Positions 15,188-26,069 of a stretch of DNA of 64,000 nucleotides are shown piece by piece. Each line of letters opens with the position of its first letter. Position 1 is the first letter of the stretch. Source of the stretch: Candidatus Aristotella avistercoris (lineage in GTDB: Bacteria; Bacillota; Clostridia; Oscillospirales; Ruminococcaceae); assembly GCA_904397835.1 (NCBI GenBank), contig CAJFOV010000052.1:1-64000 (forward strand), read 5' to 3'. A program made the position numbers and the translations under genes. The notes below the pieces were generated by a model that saw only the letters and a program-made list of their open reading frames with translations, had not been told where the DNA came from and made no database searches.

Positions 15188-17266
15188 ATGTCCAATCTAG
15201 TCATTGTGGAGTCGCCTGCCAAGGCGAAGACCATTCAAAAATATCTGGGCAAGGGCTACGAGGTGGTGGCCTCCATGGGCCACGTCCGGGACCTGCCCAA
15301 AAGCACCTTGGGTGTCAATGTGGAGGACAACTTTAAACCAAAGTATATCAATATCCGCGGCAAGGAGGAGCTGATCCGCAAGCTCAAGGCCGAGGCCAAA
15401 AAGAGCGACAAGGTCTACCTGGCCACCGACCCGGACCGGGAGGGGGAGGCCATCTCCTGGCATTTGGCCCACCTGCTCAAGCTGGACGTCAATGAGGCCA
15501 ATCGGGTGACCTTTAATGAGATCACCAAGAGCGGGGTCCAAAACGGCATGGAGCACCCCCGGGCCATCAATCAGCAGCTGGTGGACGCCCAGCAGGCCCG
15601 CCGGGTGTTGGACCGGCTGGTGGGCTACAAGATCAGCCCCTTCCTCTGGCGTAAGATCAAGGGCGGCCTCTCCGCCGGCCGGGTCCAGTCTGTGGCTGTG
15701 CGCCTGATTGTGGACCGGGAGGAGGAGATCCGTAAATTCCAGAGCGAGGAGTATTGGACCATCGATGCAAAGCTCCTGGCCAAGGGCTCCAAAAAGGCAT
15801 TTGATGCAAAGCTGCACTCCCGCAAGGGGGAAAAGGTGGAGATCAAAAACAAGGAGCAGGCGGACGAGATTCTGGAGGAGTTGAAGGCCTGCGAGTTTGT
15901 GGTGTCCGCCGTCAAAAAGAGCGTGCGCCGCAAGACGCCGGCCCCGCCCTTTACCACCTCCACCCTGCAGCAGGAGGCCTCCCGCCGGCTGGGCTTCCAG
16001 GCCCGCCGAACCATGAAGGCCGCCCAGGAGCTGTATGAGGGCATCGATGTGGAGGGCCTGGGCGCCGTGGGTCTCATCACCTACATGCGTACCGACTCCC
16101 TGCGGATCTCCGCAGAGGCCCAGCAGCAGGCCAGCGCCTACATTGAGGGCACCTATGGCAAGAACTACCTGCCCCCCAGCCCCCGCACCTTCAAATCCAA
16201 GAGCAACGCCCAGGATGCCCACGAGGCCATCCGCCCCACCACGGTGGAACTGACCCCCCAGAAGATCAAGGAGAGCTTGACCGGAGATCAGTTTAAGCTC
16301 TACAAGATGATCTGGGAGCGCTTTATTGCCAGCCAGATGGCCAACGCCCTGTTGGACACCGTCTCTGCGGACATCACCGCAGGGGATTGCCTGTTTAAGG
16401 CCAGCGGCTACACGGTGCGGTTTGACGGCTATACCGTTCTCTATGAGGAGAGCAAGGAGGAGTCCGATGAGCCCAGCGGGGCCCTGCCTCCGCTGGAGGT
16501 GGGCAGCCCCTTGCGGGTCAAATCCCTGGCAGGGAACCAGCACTTCACCCAGCCTCCCCCGCGGTACACCGAGGCCTCCCTCATCAAGACCCTGGAGGAA
16601 AACGGCATCGGCCGGCCCTCCACCTATGCCCCCACCATCACCACCATTCTGGCCAGGGACTATGTGGAGCGGGAGGGCAAGGCCCTCAAACCCACCGCCC
16701 TGGGGGAGATCACCACCAAGGTCATGGAGGAGCAGTTCGCCCAGATTGTGGACGTGGACTTCACCGCCAAGATGGAGAAGAGCCTGGACTCGGTGGAGCT
16801 GGGTAAGACCGACTGGGTCAAGGTGCTCAAAAACTTTTATAAAGATTTCTCCGTCACCCTGGAACAGGCGGAAAAAAATATGGACGGCACCCGCATCAAG
16901 GTCCCCGATGAGGAGACGGATGTCATCTGCGAGAAGTGTGGGCGCAAGATGGTCATTAAAAATGGCCGTTTCGGCAAGTTCCTGGCCTGCCCCGGCTTCC
17001 CCGAGTGCCGCAACACCAAAAAGATCGTCACCGAGACGGGCGGCCTGTGTCCCAAGTGCGGCAAGCGGATCATCGCCAAGCGCTCCAAGACGGGCAAACA
17101 GTTCTTTGGGTGCGAGGGATACCCCGACTGCAACTTTATGACCTGGGATACCCCATTGACCGACCGGTGCCCCAAGTGCGGCTCCACCCTGTTCCGCAAG
17201 GGCAAGGTGATCCACTGCTTAAAAGAGGGCTGCGGCTATGAGCGCAGCGCCAAGGAGGGTGCATAG
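15188..17266 (+). CDS. topA: DNA topoisomerase I (type IA)
   Basis: 692 residues. Relaxes negatively supercoiled DNA by single-strand passage. The Toprim domain holds Glu8 (VESPAKAKT) and ATDPDREGEA; the catalytic tyrosine is Tyr299 in ITYMRTDS. Three C-terminal zinc ribbons with four cysteines each (CEKCG, CPKCG, CPKCG starts) lie between about 580 and 685. The ATG follows GGTGGTGATAGG. The stop is directly followed by the ATG of trmFO (TAGATG), so the two are co-translated. Confidence 0.98.
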   Translation: MSNLVIVESPAKAKTIQKYLGKGYEVVASMGHVRDLPKSTLGVNVEDNFKPKYINIRGKEELIRKLKAEAKKSDKVYLATDPDREGEAISWHLAHLLKLDVNEANRVTFNEITKSGVQNGMEHPRAINQQLVDAQQARRVLDRLVGYKISPFLWRKIKGGLSAGRVQSVAVRLIVDREEEIRKFQSEEYWTIDAKLLAKGSKKAFDAKLHSRKGEKVEIKNKEQADEILEELKACEFVVSAVKKSVRRKTPAPPFTTSTLQQEASRRLGFQARRTMKAAQELYEGIDVEGLGAVGLITYMRTDSLRISAEAQQQASAYIEGTYGKNYLPPSPRTFKSKSNAQDAHEAIRPTTVELTPQKIKESLTGDQFKLYKMIWERFIASQMANALLDTVSADITAGDCLFKASGYTVRFDGYTVLYEESKEESDEPSGALPPLEVGSPLRVKSLAGNQHFTQPPPRYTEASLIKTLEENGIGRPSTYAPTITTILARDYVEREGKALKPTALGEITTKVMEEQFAQIVDVDFTAKMEKSLDSVELGKTDWVKVLKNFYKDFSVTLEQAEKNMDGTRIKVPDEETDVICEKCGRKMVIKNGRFGKFLACPGFPECRNTKKIVTETGGLCPKCGKRIIAKRSKTGKQFFGCEGYPDCNFMTWDTPLTDRCPKCGSTLFRKGKVIHCLKEGCGYERSAKEGA

Positions 17267-18598
17267 ATGGCCCGTATCGCCACGGTGGTCGGCGCGGGGC
17301 TCGCCGGCTGTGAGGCCGCTTGGGCTCTGGCCAACCAGGGCTTTTGGGTGACACTGTATGAGATGAAGCCCCAAAAATATTCCCCTGCCCACACCTACCA
17401 CGGCTTTGGGGAGCTGGTCTGCTCCAACTCCCTGAAGGCCATGCGCATCGGCTCTGCAGCAGGGATGCTCAAGGAAGAGATGCGCCTGCTGGACTCCCTG
17501 GTGCTCCAGGCGGCGGAGCATACCGCCGTCTCCGCCGGAGGGGCCCTTGCAGTGGACCGGGTGGCCTTTTCTGACTACCTGACGGAGAAGATCACCGATC
17601 ACCCCAACATTCGCGTGGTCCATGAGGAGGTCACAGAGATCCCGGAGGGTCCGGCGGTCATCGCCACAGGTCCCCTGACCTCTGATGCTCTGTCCCAGGC
17701 CATTGGAGGGCTGTGCGGGGAGGACTATCTGCACTTCTATGACGCGGCGGCCCCCATTGTGTCGGCGGAGTCGCTGGATCTGGACAAGGTCTTTTATGCC
17801 GCCCGGTATGACCGGGGGGATGCGGACTACATCAACTGCCCCATGGACCGGGAGGAGTACGAGGCCTTCTACGAGGCCCTCATTGGGGGCGAGACGGTCC
17901 AGCTCAAGGAGTTTGAAAAGCAGGATCCGGTGGTCTACGAGGGCTGCATGCCCATTGAGGTGCTGGCAAAGCGGGGGAAGGATTCCATCCGCTACGGCCC
18001 CATGAAGCCGGTGGGCCTGCGGGATCCCAGGACGGGCAAGCGTCCCTGGGCGGTGGTGCAGCTGCGCAAGGAGAATGAGCTGGGCACCATGTACAACCTG
18101 GTGGGCTTTCAGACCAACCTAAAGTTCCCGGAGCAGAAGCGGATCTTTTCCATGATCCCCGGGCTGGAGCGGGCAGAATTTTTGCGCTATGGAGTCATGC
18201 ACCGCAACACCTTTTTAAATTCCCCCAAGCTTTTGAACCCGGATCTGTCCCTGCGGGGGCGGCCGGACCTGTACTTTGCCGGGCAGATGACCGGGGTGGA
18301 GGGCTATGTGGAGTCCGCCGCCTGCGGCATTCTGGCAGGCATCAATCTGGGGAGGTATCTCTCCGGCAGAGCGCCGGCAAGTCTGCCGCTGACCACCATG
18401 CTGGGGTCGCTGATCCACTACGTGAGCACATCTCCCAGCAAGAATTTTCAACCCATGGGCAGCAACATGGGACTGCTCCCCCCTCTGGAGGAGCCGATCC
18501 GGGAGAAGGCCGCCCGCTATGAGGCCATGGCCCGGCGGGGATTGGCGGACTTGGATCGGGCTGTGGAGGAGCAGGGCCTGCTGGATGTGCTCTGCTAG
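17267..18598 (+). CDS. trmFO: Folate-dependent tRNA (uracil-54-C5)-methyltransferase
   Basis: 443 residues. TrmFO makes ribothymidine-54 in the T-loop of tRNAs using methylene-tetrahydrofolate and FADH2, unlike the SAM-dependent TrmA. GAGLAGCEAAWALA near the N-terminus binds FAD; CSNSLKAMRIGSAAG and YFAGQMTGVEGYVESAA are family signatures. Immediately after topA with no gap. folD in the same window supplies the folate substrate, a link of function rather than of operon. Confidence 0.97.
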   Translation: MARIATVVGAGLAGCEAAWALANQGFWVTLYEMKPQKYSPAHTYHGFGELVCSNSLKAMRIGSAAGMLKEEMRLLDSLVLQAAEHTAVSAGGALAVDRVAFSDYLTEKITDHPNIRVVHEEVTEIPEGPAVIATGPLTSDALSQAIGGLCGEDYLHFYDAAAPIVSAESLDLDKVFYAARYDRGDADYINCPMDREEYEAFYEALIGGETVQLKEFEKQDPVVYEGCMPIEVLAKRGKDSIRYGPMKPVGLRDPRTGKRPWAVVQLRKENELGTMYNLVGFQTNLKFPEQKRIFSMIPGLERAEFLRYGVMHRNTFLNSPKLLNPDLSLRGRPDLYFAGQMTGVEGYVESAACGILAGINLGRYLSGRAPASLPLTTMLGSLIHYVSTSPSKNFQPMGSNMGLLPPLEEPIREKAARYEAMARRGLADLDRAVEEQGLLDVLC

Positions 18599-18655
18599 AT
18601 CCCGTACCCGCCCAAGACGGGGCGGATGATGTGACAGAAAGGAAGTTTTTACATC

Positions 18656-19687
18656 ATGAACATTCTACTCGACGCCTTTGGAGGGGACAACGCCCCCCTG
18701 GAGCCCATCAAAGGGGCCATTGAGGCGGTCAAGGAATATGGCGTTCAGGTGACCCTGGTGGGGGATGAGGAGAAGATCCGCGCCTGTGCCAAGGAGAACA
18801 ACCTGTCCCTGGAGGGCATCGGCCTTGCCCACGCCGGCGATGTGATGCCCATGTGTGCGGACCCCTCCACCGTCATGAAGGAGCACCCGGACAGCTCCAT
18901 CGCCGTGGGGTGCAACCTCCTCAAGGAGCACAAGGGAGATGCCTTTGTCTCCGCCGGCAACACGGGAGCCCTGCTGATGGCGGCCTCTTTGACGGTGCGG
19001 CGCATCAAGGGCATCAAACGGGCGGCCCTTGGTACCCTGGTGCCCTGCCAGGGCGGCTGTTACCTGTTGATGGACTGCGGCGCCAACGCTGAGTGCCGGC
19101 CGGACATGTTGGCCCAGTTTGCCGTCATGGGCTCTGCTTATATGAGCGGTGTGCGGGGGTTGGAGCGGCCCCGGATCGGGCTGGTCAACAACGGTACAGA
19201 GGAGAACAAGGGGGACAGCCTCCACCGGGAGGCCCACGCCATCCTCAAAAAAATCCCCATCAACTTTATTGGCAACGTGGAGGCAAGGGAGATCCCCTTT
19301 GGCGCCTGCGACGTGGCGGTGACCGACGGCTTCACCGGCAATGCCATCCTCAAGCTTACCGAGGGGCTGGGCTCCTTCTTCAGCAAGTTCCTCAAGGGGA
19401 TGTTCACCCGTTCCACCAAGACCAAGCTGGCCTTTTTGATGGTGAAGGACGGGGTCAACGATTTTAAAAAGATGATGGATTACACCGAGTACGGCGGTGC
19501 GCCCCTGCTGGGCATTGCAAAGCCGGTCATCAAGGCCCACGGTTCCTCCAACGCCAAGGCATTTAAAAATGCCATCCGTCAGGCCAAGGAGTGTCTGGAG
19601 GGAGATGTCATTGGCAAGATTGAGACCGGCCTTGCCCAGATGAAGGAGCAGATGAAGGATTTGCCCGAGGTTCCGGCGGAGGAGTAA
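18656..19687 (+). CDS. plsX: Phosphate acyltransferase PlsX
   Basis: 343 residues. PlsX converts acyl-ACP to acyl-phosphate, which PlsY uses for phosphatidic acid synthesis. LDAFGGDNAPLEPIKGA at the start, SAGNTGALLMAA and VTDGFTGNAILKLTEG match the family. AGAAAGGAAG precedes the ATG. Many Firmicutes have acpP between plsX and rnc; here only 35 nt separate them and acpP is absent. Confidence 0.96.
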   Translation: MNILLDAFGGDNAPLEPIKGAIEAVKEYGVQVTLVGDEEKIRACAKENNLSLEGIGLAHAGDVMPMCADPSTVMKEHPDSSIAVGCNLLKEHKGDAFVSAGNTGALLMAASLTVRRIKGIKRAALGTLVPCQGGCYLLMDCGANAECRPDMLAQFAVMGSAYMSGVRGLERPRIGLVNNGTEENKGDSLHREAHAILKKIPINFIGNVEAREIPFGACDVAVTDGFTGNAILKLTEGLGSFFSKFLKGMFTRSTKTKLAFLMVKDGVNDFKKMMDYTEYGGAPLLGIAKPVIKAHGSSNAKAFKNAIRQAKECLEGDVIGKIETGLAQMKEQMKDLPEVPAEE

Positions 19688-19722
19688 CCCTCCCCGGACC
19701 GCCGGCGGAAAGGAGCATTTGG

Positions 19723-20388
19723 ATGAAAGAGCTGGAAGAAAAACTACACTATCATTTTCAAAACCCCGGCCTGCTGCAGATGGCTCTGACCCACTCCTCC
19801 TACGCCAATGAGGCCAAGGAGAAGCTGAGCAACAACGAGCGCCTGGAATTTTTGGGAGATGCAGTGCTCTCCATTGTGGTTTCGGACTACCTCTACCAAA
19901 GATTCAATGTGCCGGAGGGGGACCTGACCAAGCTCAGGAGCGCCATTGTGTGTGAAAAGTCCCTGGCCAAGCTCTCCAAGGAGATTGGCATCGGGGAGTT
20001 CCTCCTGCTGGGCAAGGGGGAGGAGATGATGGGCGGCCGGGAGCGGCCCTCCATCCTCTGCGACGCCTTTGAGGCGGTGTTGGCGGCCATCTACCTGGAC
20101 GGCGGTATGGAGCAGGCCCGGGCCTACCTGATGCCCTATGTGAAGGAGCAGCTGGAGTGCTACAACAACTTTAAGGACTACAAGACCAAGCTCCAGGAGG
20201 TCATTCAGCAGAATCCGGAGGAGGAGCTGGGCTACGTGCTGGTGGAGGAATCCGGCCCGGATCACGACAAGACCTTTGTGGTGGAGGTCCACCTCAACAG
20301 CAATGTCATCGGCCGGGGCACCGGCAAGAGCAAGAAGGCCGCTGAGCAGATGGCTGCCAAGGAGGCCCTGGAGCTCATGGGAGAATGA
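19723..20388 (+). CDS. rnc: Ribonuclease III
   Basis: 221 residues. Cleaves double-stranded RNA, maturing rRNA precursors. The catalytic signature NNERLEFLGDA is at residues 37-47 and the second acidic cluster is in LCDAFEAVLAAIYLDGG; a double-stranded-RNA-binding domain fills about 150-220 (KTKLQEVIQQ ... SKKAAEQMAAKEAL). Its stop overlaps the next gene by 4 nt (ATGA). Confidence 0.97.
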   Translation: MKELEEKLHYHFQNPGLLQMALTHSSYANEAKEKLSNNERLEFLGDAVLSIVVSDYLYQRFNVPEGDLTKLRSAIVCEKSLAKLSKEIGIGEFLLLGKGEEMMGGRERPSILCDAFEAVLAAIYLDGGMEQARAYLMPYVKEQLECYNNFKDYKTKLQEVIQQNPEEELGYVLVEESGPDHDKTFVVEVHLNSNVIGRGTGKSKKAAEQMAAKEALELMGE

Positions 20389-21428
20389 GCCACGCAAACC
20401 TTGCTATCTTTGTGCCCCATGTGGGCTGCCCCAACCGGTGTAGCTTCTGCAACCAGCGCACCATCTCCGGCCAGGAGGAGGTTCCTACGCCGGAACAGGT
20501 GCGCGCCCTTTGTGAAAAGGGCCTGCTGCAGCTGAAAAGGCGGGCACGGGAGAGCCAAATCGCCTTCTTTGGCGGGAGCTTTACCGCCATTCCAAGGCCC
20601 CTGATGTGCGCGCTTTTGGAGGCCGCCGCCCCCTTTGTGGGGCCAGAGGGGTTCTCCGGCATCCGAATCTCCACCCGGCCGGACGCCATCGATGAGGAGA
20701 TCCTTGCCCTGCTGAAACGATATGGAGTCACCGCCGTGGAGCTGGGCGCCCAGTCCATGGACAACGAGGTGCTACGCCGCAACGGCCGGGGCCATACCGC
20801 GGAACAGGTGCGGCAGGCTGCTGCCCTAATCCGTTCCGCCAGCCTGGAGCTGGGGCTGCAGATGATGACCGGCCTGCCCGGCGACAGTCCTGTGGGAGCC
20901 TGGGAAACCGCCAGGGCCTTTCTCGATCTGAGACCGGACACGGTGCGCATCTATCCCACCGTGGTGTTGGAGGGGACGGATCTGGCCGCCTGGCAGCGGG
21001 ATGGATCCTACCGGGCCATGCCGGTGGAGGAGGCCGTGCCCCTGTGCGCAGGGCTGATGGACCTGTTTGAAGAACAGGGGGTGCGGGTCATCCGTGTGGG
21101 CCTGCATGCCAGCGAAACGCTGCAGGGGGCCTGCATCGGAGGGGCCTATCACCCGGCCTTCCGGGAGCTCTGCGAGGGGGAGCGGTATCTGCGCAAGATC
21201 CTCACCCAGCTGCAGTGGCAGAATATCCCTAGGGGAGCCGTTCAAATTTTGGTTCACCCAGGGGAGCGGTCCAAGGCGGTGGGCCAGCGGCGGTGCAACC
21301 TGGCCCGGTTGGCCCAGTTGGGCTATCAGGCGCAGGTTTCCACCGACCCCCATCTGCCGAGGGGCGGGGTGTTGGTGCGGCAGTGTGAACAAACATACAG
21401 GGGGCAGCATTCCCCGTTGAATCCCTAG
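20385..21428 (+). CDS. Elp3-like radical SAM protein without acetyltransferase domain
   Basis: 347 residues. Cys15, Cys19 and Cys22 in CPNRCSFC are the radical SAM cluster ligands; [10 protein letters not shown] and [15 protein letters not shown] segments (here [12 protein letters not shown]) match the Elp3/TrmFO-neighbour class found between rnc and smc in Clostridia. Elp3 itself carries a C-terminal GNAT domain, which is missing here; the C-terminal part ([19 protein letters not shown], 285-300) is different. A tRNA-modifying role is plausible from family membership but the reaction is not established. Overlaps rnc by 4 nt. Confidence 0.85.
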   Translation: MSHANLAIFVPHVGCPNRCSFCNQRTISGQEEVPTPEQVRALCEKGLLQLKRRARESQIAFFGGSFTAIPRPLMCALLEAAAPFVGPEGFSGIRISTRPDAIDEEILALLKRYGVTAVELGAQSMDNEVLRRNGRGHTAEQVRQAAALIRSASLELGLQMMTGLPGDSPVGAWETARAFLDLRPDTVRIYPTVVLEGTDLAAWQRDGSYRAMPVEEAVPLCAGLMDLFEEQGVRVIRVGLHASETLQGACIGGAYHPAFRELCEGERYLRKILTQLQWQNIPRGAVQILVHPGERSKAVGQRRCNLARLAQLGYQAQVSTDPHLPRGGVLVRQCEQTYRGQHSPLNP

Positions 21429-21499
21429 CGGGTCGGTGGATCCGCCGCCGGCATATCCCGCCGGTGATCCCTTGCAAACAACCGGAGAGGAGTGGAACC

Positions 21500-24400
21500 T
21501 TGCAATTAAAATCGTTGGAAATACAGGGCTTTAAGTCCTTTCCGGATCGGACCAGGCTGACCTTTTCTAAGGGGATCACCGCCGTGGTGGGGCCCAACGG
21601 CAGCGGAAAGAGCAACATCGCCGACGCCATGCGCTGGGTGCTGGGGGAGCAGTCCAACAAGACCCTGCGCTCCGGCAAGATGGAGGATGTGATCTTTGGC
21701 GGAACCCAGGCCAGACGCCCCCAGGGCTTTGCCTATGTGGCGCTGACCATCGATAACACCGACCGCAGGCTGCCCATCCAGGCGGACGAGGTGACCATCA
21801 GCCGCAAGCTCCACCGCTCGGGGGAGAGTGAGTACCGCATCAACCACACCGCCGTGCGGCTGAAGGATGTCTACGAGCTGTTTATGGACACCGGCCTTGG
21901 CAGGGATGGCTACTCCATCATTGGACAGGGCCGCATTGCGGAGATCGTCTCCGCCAAAAGCAGCCAGCGCCGTGAGATCTTTGAGGAGGCGGCAGGCATC
22001 TCCAAATACCGCTACCGCAAGGGGGAGGCGGAGAAGCGCCTGGAATTGGCCCAGGAGAACCTTCTGCGCCTCAAGGACATTCTCCAGGAGCTGGAGGGCC
22101 GCCTGGCCCCCCTGCAGGAGCAGTCCAAAAAGGCCAAGCAGTTTTTGGAGTACGCCCAGGAGAAGAAGGAGTTGGAGATCTCCCTGTGGAACCGGACGCT
22201 GGAGCAGTCCAAGGCCCGCCTGCGGGAACAGGAGGACGCCTATCTCCTCACCAGCACCCAGTACCAGGAGCTGGAGGAGCGCATCGAGGGCATCCAAAGC
22301 CAAATGGAGGAGATCTATCGGCAGGCCCAGCAGCGGGCCGTGGAGATGGAGGAGATCCGCCGCCAGATCAAGGAGATGGAGGAGAAATCCGCCCGGGAGC
22401 GGTCCAAGCAGGCGGTGCAGGAGAATGACATCGGCCACAACCTCAAATCCATCCAACAGTATGAACAGACCCTCCAGCGCTCCGGCGAGAGCGGGGAGGT
22501 TCTCGCCGCCCGTCTGGGGGAGAAGGACAGGGAACGCCAGGCCCTCCAGGGCCAGTTGGACGGCCTCAGGGAGGAGCAGCTCCAGGAGAGCCAGGGCCTC
22601 CTGGAGGTGCAGACCCAGCTGAACCTGCTCCAGGAGAAGCGGGAGCAGAGCGACAGCAGGCTGCAGGTGCTGCTCCACCAGGCCAGTGAGCACCGGGTCA
22701 ACACCGCCGGATCCGAGAGCCTTATGGCGGAACTCCAGGGCCGTCTGGCTGAATTTGACCAGAACCAGCGGATCCGTCAGGAGAACCTGGCCCAGCTTCA
22801 GCGGGAGGCCAGTGACTGCAGGGAGCTGCTGGAACAGGTGGAGGAAAAAATCCACTCCCTGCAGAACGCCCGCAAGGGATATGAGCTCAAACAGAATACC
22901 CGCAGGGAGAAGCTCTCCCGCCTGCAGCAGAGCCAGAACGCCTACCGGCAGAAGGCCGGGGAGCTGCTGCAGCGTGCAAAGCTCCTGTCCGATTTGGAAA
23001 AGAACCTGGAGGGCTTTGCCAACAGCGTCAAATTTGTCATGAACAATGCCCGTTCGGGCCGGCTGCGGGGCATTGCCGGGCCGGTCTCTGAACTGATCTC
23101 GGTGGAAAAGACCTATGCCACCGCCATTGAGATCGCCCTGGGGGCGGGCATGCAGAACCTGGTGGTGGAGGATGAGGCCAGCGCAAAGGCTGCCATCGCT
23201 CTGCTGAAAAATGCCAGAGCGGGCCGGGCCACCTTTTTGCCCCTGACCACCATGCGGGGCAATGTCCTGCGGGAGCCGGGCCTGGATGAAATGGACGGCT
23301 TTGAAGGGGTGGCCAGTGAATTGGTCACCTGTGAGGACCGCTACCGGGGTGTGGTGAACTTTCTGCTGGGACGCATTGCCGTGGCCAGCGATCTGGATGC
23401 TGCCGTGGCCATTGCCAAGGCCCACCGGTATCGCTTCCGAGTGGTGACCCTGGACGGCCAGGTGGTCAACGCGGGCGGTTCCCTCACCGGTGGATCGGTG
23501 GCCCGCTCGGCCAACATCTTGGGCCGGAAAAACGAGATCACCCTGCTCCAGCAGCAGGCCGCCCAACAGGAGGAGCTGGCCAAGGGGCTGGAGGAGGAGC
23601 TGCGCCGCGTCACCCAGGAGGTGGCGTCGCTGGATGCAAACCTGCTGTCCCTGGACAGTGAACTGCGCACCGCCCAGGAGGATTTGATCCGCTACGGGGC
23701 GGAGGAAAAGCGCCTGAACCTCTCCCTGCAGGAGGCACAGGACCGGTTGGACCGGGCGCTGCAGGAGCAAAAAAACATGGAGGAAAAGCTCCAACAGGAG
23801 CGGGGCAAGACCCAGAACGCCGCCCAGGAGCTAGCCCGGTTGGAGGAGCTGCGCCAGGAGGAGCTGGAACGGGCCCAGGTCCTGCGGGAGCAGATGAACA
23901 CTTTGCGGGATCAGCTCTCCCAGCAGGGGGAGGCGCAGAATCAGCGCCAGATGGAGATCCTATCCTTGGAGAAGGACCTCCAGGCGGCCACCCTCTCCTG
24001 GGAGCAGTTGAAAAAGGAACAGGAGGAGGGGGCCACCCTGCGGGAGCAGGTCCAGGGGATGATCGACACCCTCCGTCAGGACAACGCCCGGTTGGAGGCG
24101 GAGCTGCAGGAGAGCCGGCAGCGGGCGGAGCAGCTGCTCCGGGATGTGGAGCAGGCAAATGGCTCCATCCAGCAGAAGAGCCAGCAGCGGCAGGAGCTGG
24201 AGCAGTCCACCACCCGCCTGCGGGAGGGGGAGCGGGAGCTCTCCCAGCAGAAGGAGCGACTGAGCAAGGATCTGGCCAAACAAGAGATGGCAAAACAGAA
24301 CCTGCAGAAGGAGTTTGACGACATCATCGCCAAGCTGTGGGATGAGTATGAACTCACCCGCAGCGCCGCCCAGGAGTTGGCGGTGGAGATCCCGGACCCC

Positions 24401-25078
24401 GCTGCCGCCCAGCGCCGCCTGGGGGAGCTCAGGAGCCGCATCAAGGGCCTGGGAAATGTGAACGTGGACGCCATCCAGGAGTACCAGGAGGTGTCTGAGC
24501 GTTACACCTTCTTGTCCGACCAGCTGCGGGACGTGGAGGAGAGCCGCCAGGAGCTGCTGGAGCTCATCCGGGACCTCACCAGCCAGATGCGGGAGCTCTT
24601 TACCGAGAGCTTCCAGCAGATCAACCAGAACTTTTCCGCCATCTTTGCCGAGCTCTTCGGCGGGGGCAAGGGGGAACTCAAACTCACCGACCCCAGCGAC
24701 GTGCTGGAGTCCGGCATCGACATCTTTGTGCAGCCCCCCGGCAAGATCATCAAGAATCTGGCCGCCCTCTCCGGCGGGGAGCAGGCCTTTGTGGCCATCG
24801 CCATCTACTTTGCCATCCTCAAGGTGCGTCCGGCGCCCTTCTGCCTGCTGGATGAGATTGAGGCGGCCCTGGATGACGTAAATGTCACCCGGTATGCCAA
24901 ATATCTCCACCGCCTGTGCGATGCCACCCAGTTTATCACCATCACCCACCGGAGGGGCACCATGGAGGAGGCGGATGTCCTCTATGGCGTCACCATGCAG
25001 GAGGAGGGGGTCTCCAAGCTCCTGGAATTGAAGGTCACGGAGCTGGAGAGCAAGCTCGGCATGAAGATCAAAACATAG
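21500..25078 (+). CDS. smc: Chromosome segregation ATPase SMC
   Basis: 1192 residues. Forms the condensin core with ScpA/ScpB (not in this window). Walker A GPNGSGKS at 31-38, long coiled coils on both sides of a flexible hinge (about 510-670; [11 protein letters not shown] ... [14 protein letters not shown]), then [12 protein letters not shown] (signature) and [13 protein letters not shown] (Walker B). The coiled coils are unusually rich in Gln and Glu. The start is TTG 21500 with GAGGAG 7 nt upstream, giving [14 protein letters not shown]; the longer frame from 21464 has no such signal. Confidence 0.97.
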   Translation: MQLKSLEIQGFKSFPDRTRLTFSKGITAVVGPNGSGKSNIADAMRWVLGEQSNKTLRSGKMEDVIFGGTQARRPQGFAYVALTIDNTDRRLPIQADEVTISRKLHRSGESEYRINHTAVRLKDVYELFMDTGLGRDGYSIIGQGRIAEIVSAKSSQRREIFEEAAGISKYRYRKGEAEKRLELAQENLLRLKDILQELEGRLAPLQEQSKKAKQFLEYAQEKKELEISLWNRTLEQSKARLREQEDAYLLTSTQYQELEERIEGIQSQMEEIYRQAQQRAVEMEEIRRQIKEMEEKSARERSKQAVQENDIGHNLKSIQQYEQTLQRSGESGEVLAARLGEKDRERQALQGQLDGLREEQLQESQGLLEVQTQLNLLQEKREQSDSRLQVLLHQASEHRVNTAGSESLMAELQGRLAEFDQNQRIRQENLAQLQREASDCRELLEQVEEKIHSLQNARKGYELKQNTRREKLSRLQQSQNAYRQKAGELLQRAKLLSDLEKNLEGFANSVKFVMNNARSGRLRGIAGPVSELISVEKTYATAIEIALGAGMQNLVVEDEASAKAAIALLKNARAGRATFLPLTTMRGNVLREPGLDEMDGFEGVASELVTCEDRYRGVVNFLLGRIAVASDLDAAVAIAKAHRYRFRVVTLDGQVVNAGGSLTGGSVARSANILGRKNEITLLQQQAAQQEELAKGLEEELRRVTQEVASLDANLLSLDSELRTAQEDLIRYGAEEKRLNLSLQEAQDRLDRALQEQKNMEEKLQQERGKTQNAAQELARLEELRQEELERAQVLREQMNTLRDQLSQQGEAQNQRQMEILSLEKDLQAATLSWEQLKKEQEEGATLREQVQGMIDTLRQDNARLEAELQESRQRAEQLLRDVEQANGSIQQKSQQRQELEQSTTRLREGERELSQQKERLSKDLAKQEMAKQNLQKEFDDIIAKLWDEYELTRSAAQELAVEIPDPAAAQRRLGELRSRIKGLGNVNVDAIQEYQEVSERYTFLSDQLRDVEESRQELLELIRDLTSQMRELFTESFQQINQNFSAIFAELFGGGKGELKLTDPSDVLESGIDIFVQPPGKIIKNLAALSGGEQAFVAIAIYFAILKVRPAPFCLLDEIEAALDDVNVTRYAKYLHRLCDATQFITITHRRGTMEEADVLYGVTMQEEGVSKLLELKVTELESKLGMKIKT

Positions 25079-25134
25079 ATCCTTGACGTTTGTGCAGATA
25101 CAAGGTTTCAATCCATAGATCAAGGAGGTTTCCA

Positions 25135-26043
25135 ATGGGACTGTTTTCAAAAATTAGCGAGGGCCTCAAAAAGACCAGAGATTCCATGATGGGCAAGGTG
25201 GAGCAGGTACTCAACTCCTTCACCAAAATCGATGAGGATCTCTTTGACGAGCTGGAGGAGATCCTCATCTCCGCCGACGTGGGTACCCACACCGCAGCGG
25301 AGATCTGCAAACGCCTGCGGGCGGCCATCAAGCAGCGGGGCGTCACCGACTCCAGCGAGGTCAAGGCCCTGATGAAGGACATCATCGCAGAAATGCTCCA
25401 GGGGGACAGCGGCCTGGATCTGTCCACCAAACCCTCGGTGATTCTGGTCATTGGGGTCAACGGCGTGGGCAAGACCACCACCATCGGCAAGCTGGCCGCC
25501 GCCCTGACCCAGCAGGGCAAAAAGGTCCTGTTGGCTGCCGCCGACACCTTCCGGGCCGCCGCCATCGAGCAGCTGGAGATCTGGGCTCAGCGGGCCGGCG
25601 CCGAGCTGGTCAAACAGTCGGAGGGGTCCGATCCCGCCGCCGTGGTCTTTGACGCCCTGAGCGCCGGAAAGGCCCGGGGAGCGGATGTGATCATCTGCGA
25701 TACCGCCGGCCGGCTCCACAACAAGAAAAATCTTATGGAGGAGCTGGCAAAGATCTCCCGGGTCATTGCCCGGGAAACCCCAGGCTGCGCCCAGGAGGTG
25801 TTGCTGGTTCTGGACGCCACCACCGGGCAGAACGCCTTGAACCAGGCCAGGCAGTTTAAGGATGCGGCCGGTTTGACGGGTATCATCCTCACCAAGTTGG
25901 ATGGCACCGCCAAGGGCGGCGTGGTCATCGGCATCAAGGAGGAGCTGCAGATCCCCATTAAATTCATCGGCGTGGGGGAGAAGGTGGAGGATCTGCGCCC
26001 CTTTGACTCCAGGGAGTTTGTGGACGCCCTGTTCCAGGAGTAG
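25135..26043 (+). CDS. ftsY: Signal recognition particle receptor FtsY
   Basis: 302 residues. Docks SRP-ribosome complexes at the membrane for co-translational insertion. A short NG-type protein without the long acidic A-domain of proteobacteria: N-domain helices, then GVNGVGKTTTIGKLA (P-loop), DTFRAAAIEQLEIW, DTAGRLHNKKNLMEEL and TKLDGTAKGG. AAGGAGG sits just upstream of the ATG at 25135. smc-ftsY order is typical of Firmicutes. Confidence 0.97.
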   Translation: MGLFSKISEGLKKTRDSMMGKVEQVLNSFTKIDEDLFDELEEILISADVGTHTAAEICKRLRAAIKQRGVTDSSEVKALMKDIIAEMLQGDSGLDLSTKPSVILVIGVNGVGKTTTIGKLAAALTQQGKKVLLAAADTFRAAAIEQLEIWAQRAGAELVKQSEGSDPAAVVFDALSAGKARGADVIICDTAGRLHNKKNLMEELAKISRVIARETPGCAQEVLLVLDATTGQNALNQARQFKDAAGLTGIILTKLDGTAKGGVVIGIKEELQIPIKFIGVGEKVEDLRPFDSREFVDALFQE

Positions 26044-26069
26044 GGCGCGCTGAGAGGGAGGAATGGAGC

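Noticed and set aside
13163..17215. Very long minus-strand frames opposite dprA and topA
   Set aside because: Low-complexity translations (Gly, Leu, His rich) typical of antisense shadows; sense genes are unequivocal.
21506..25150. Long minus-strand frames opposite smc
   Set aside because: Shadow of Gln/Glu/Leu-rich coiled-coil codons, no start signals.
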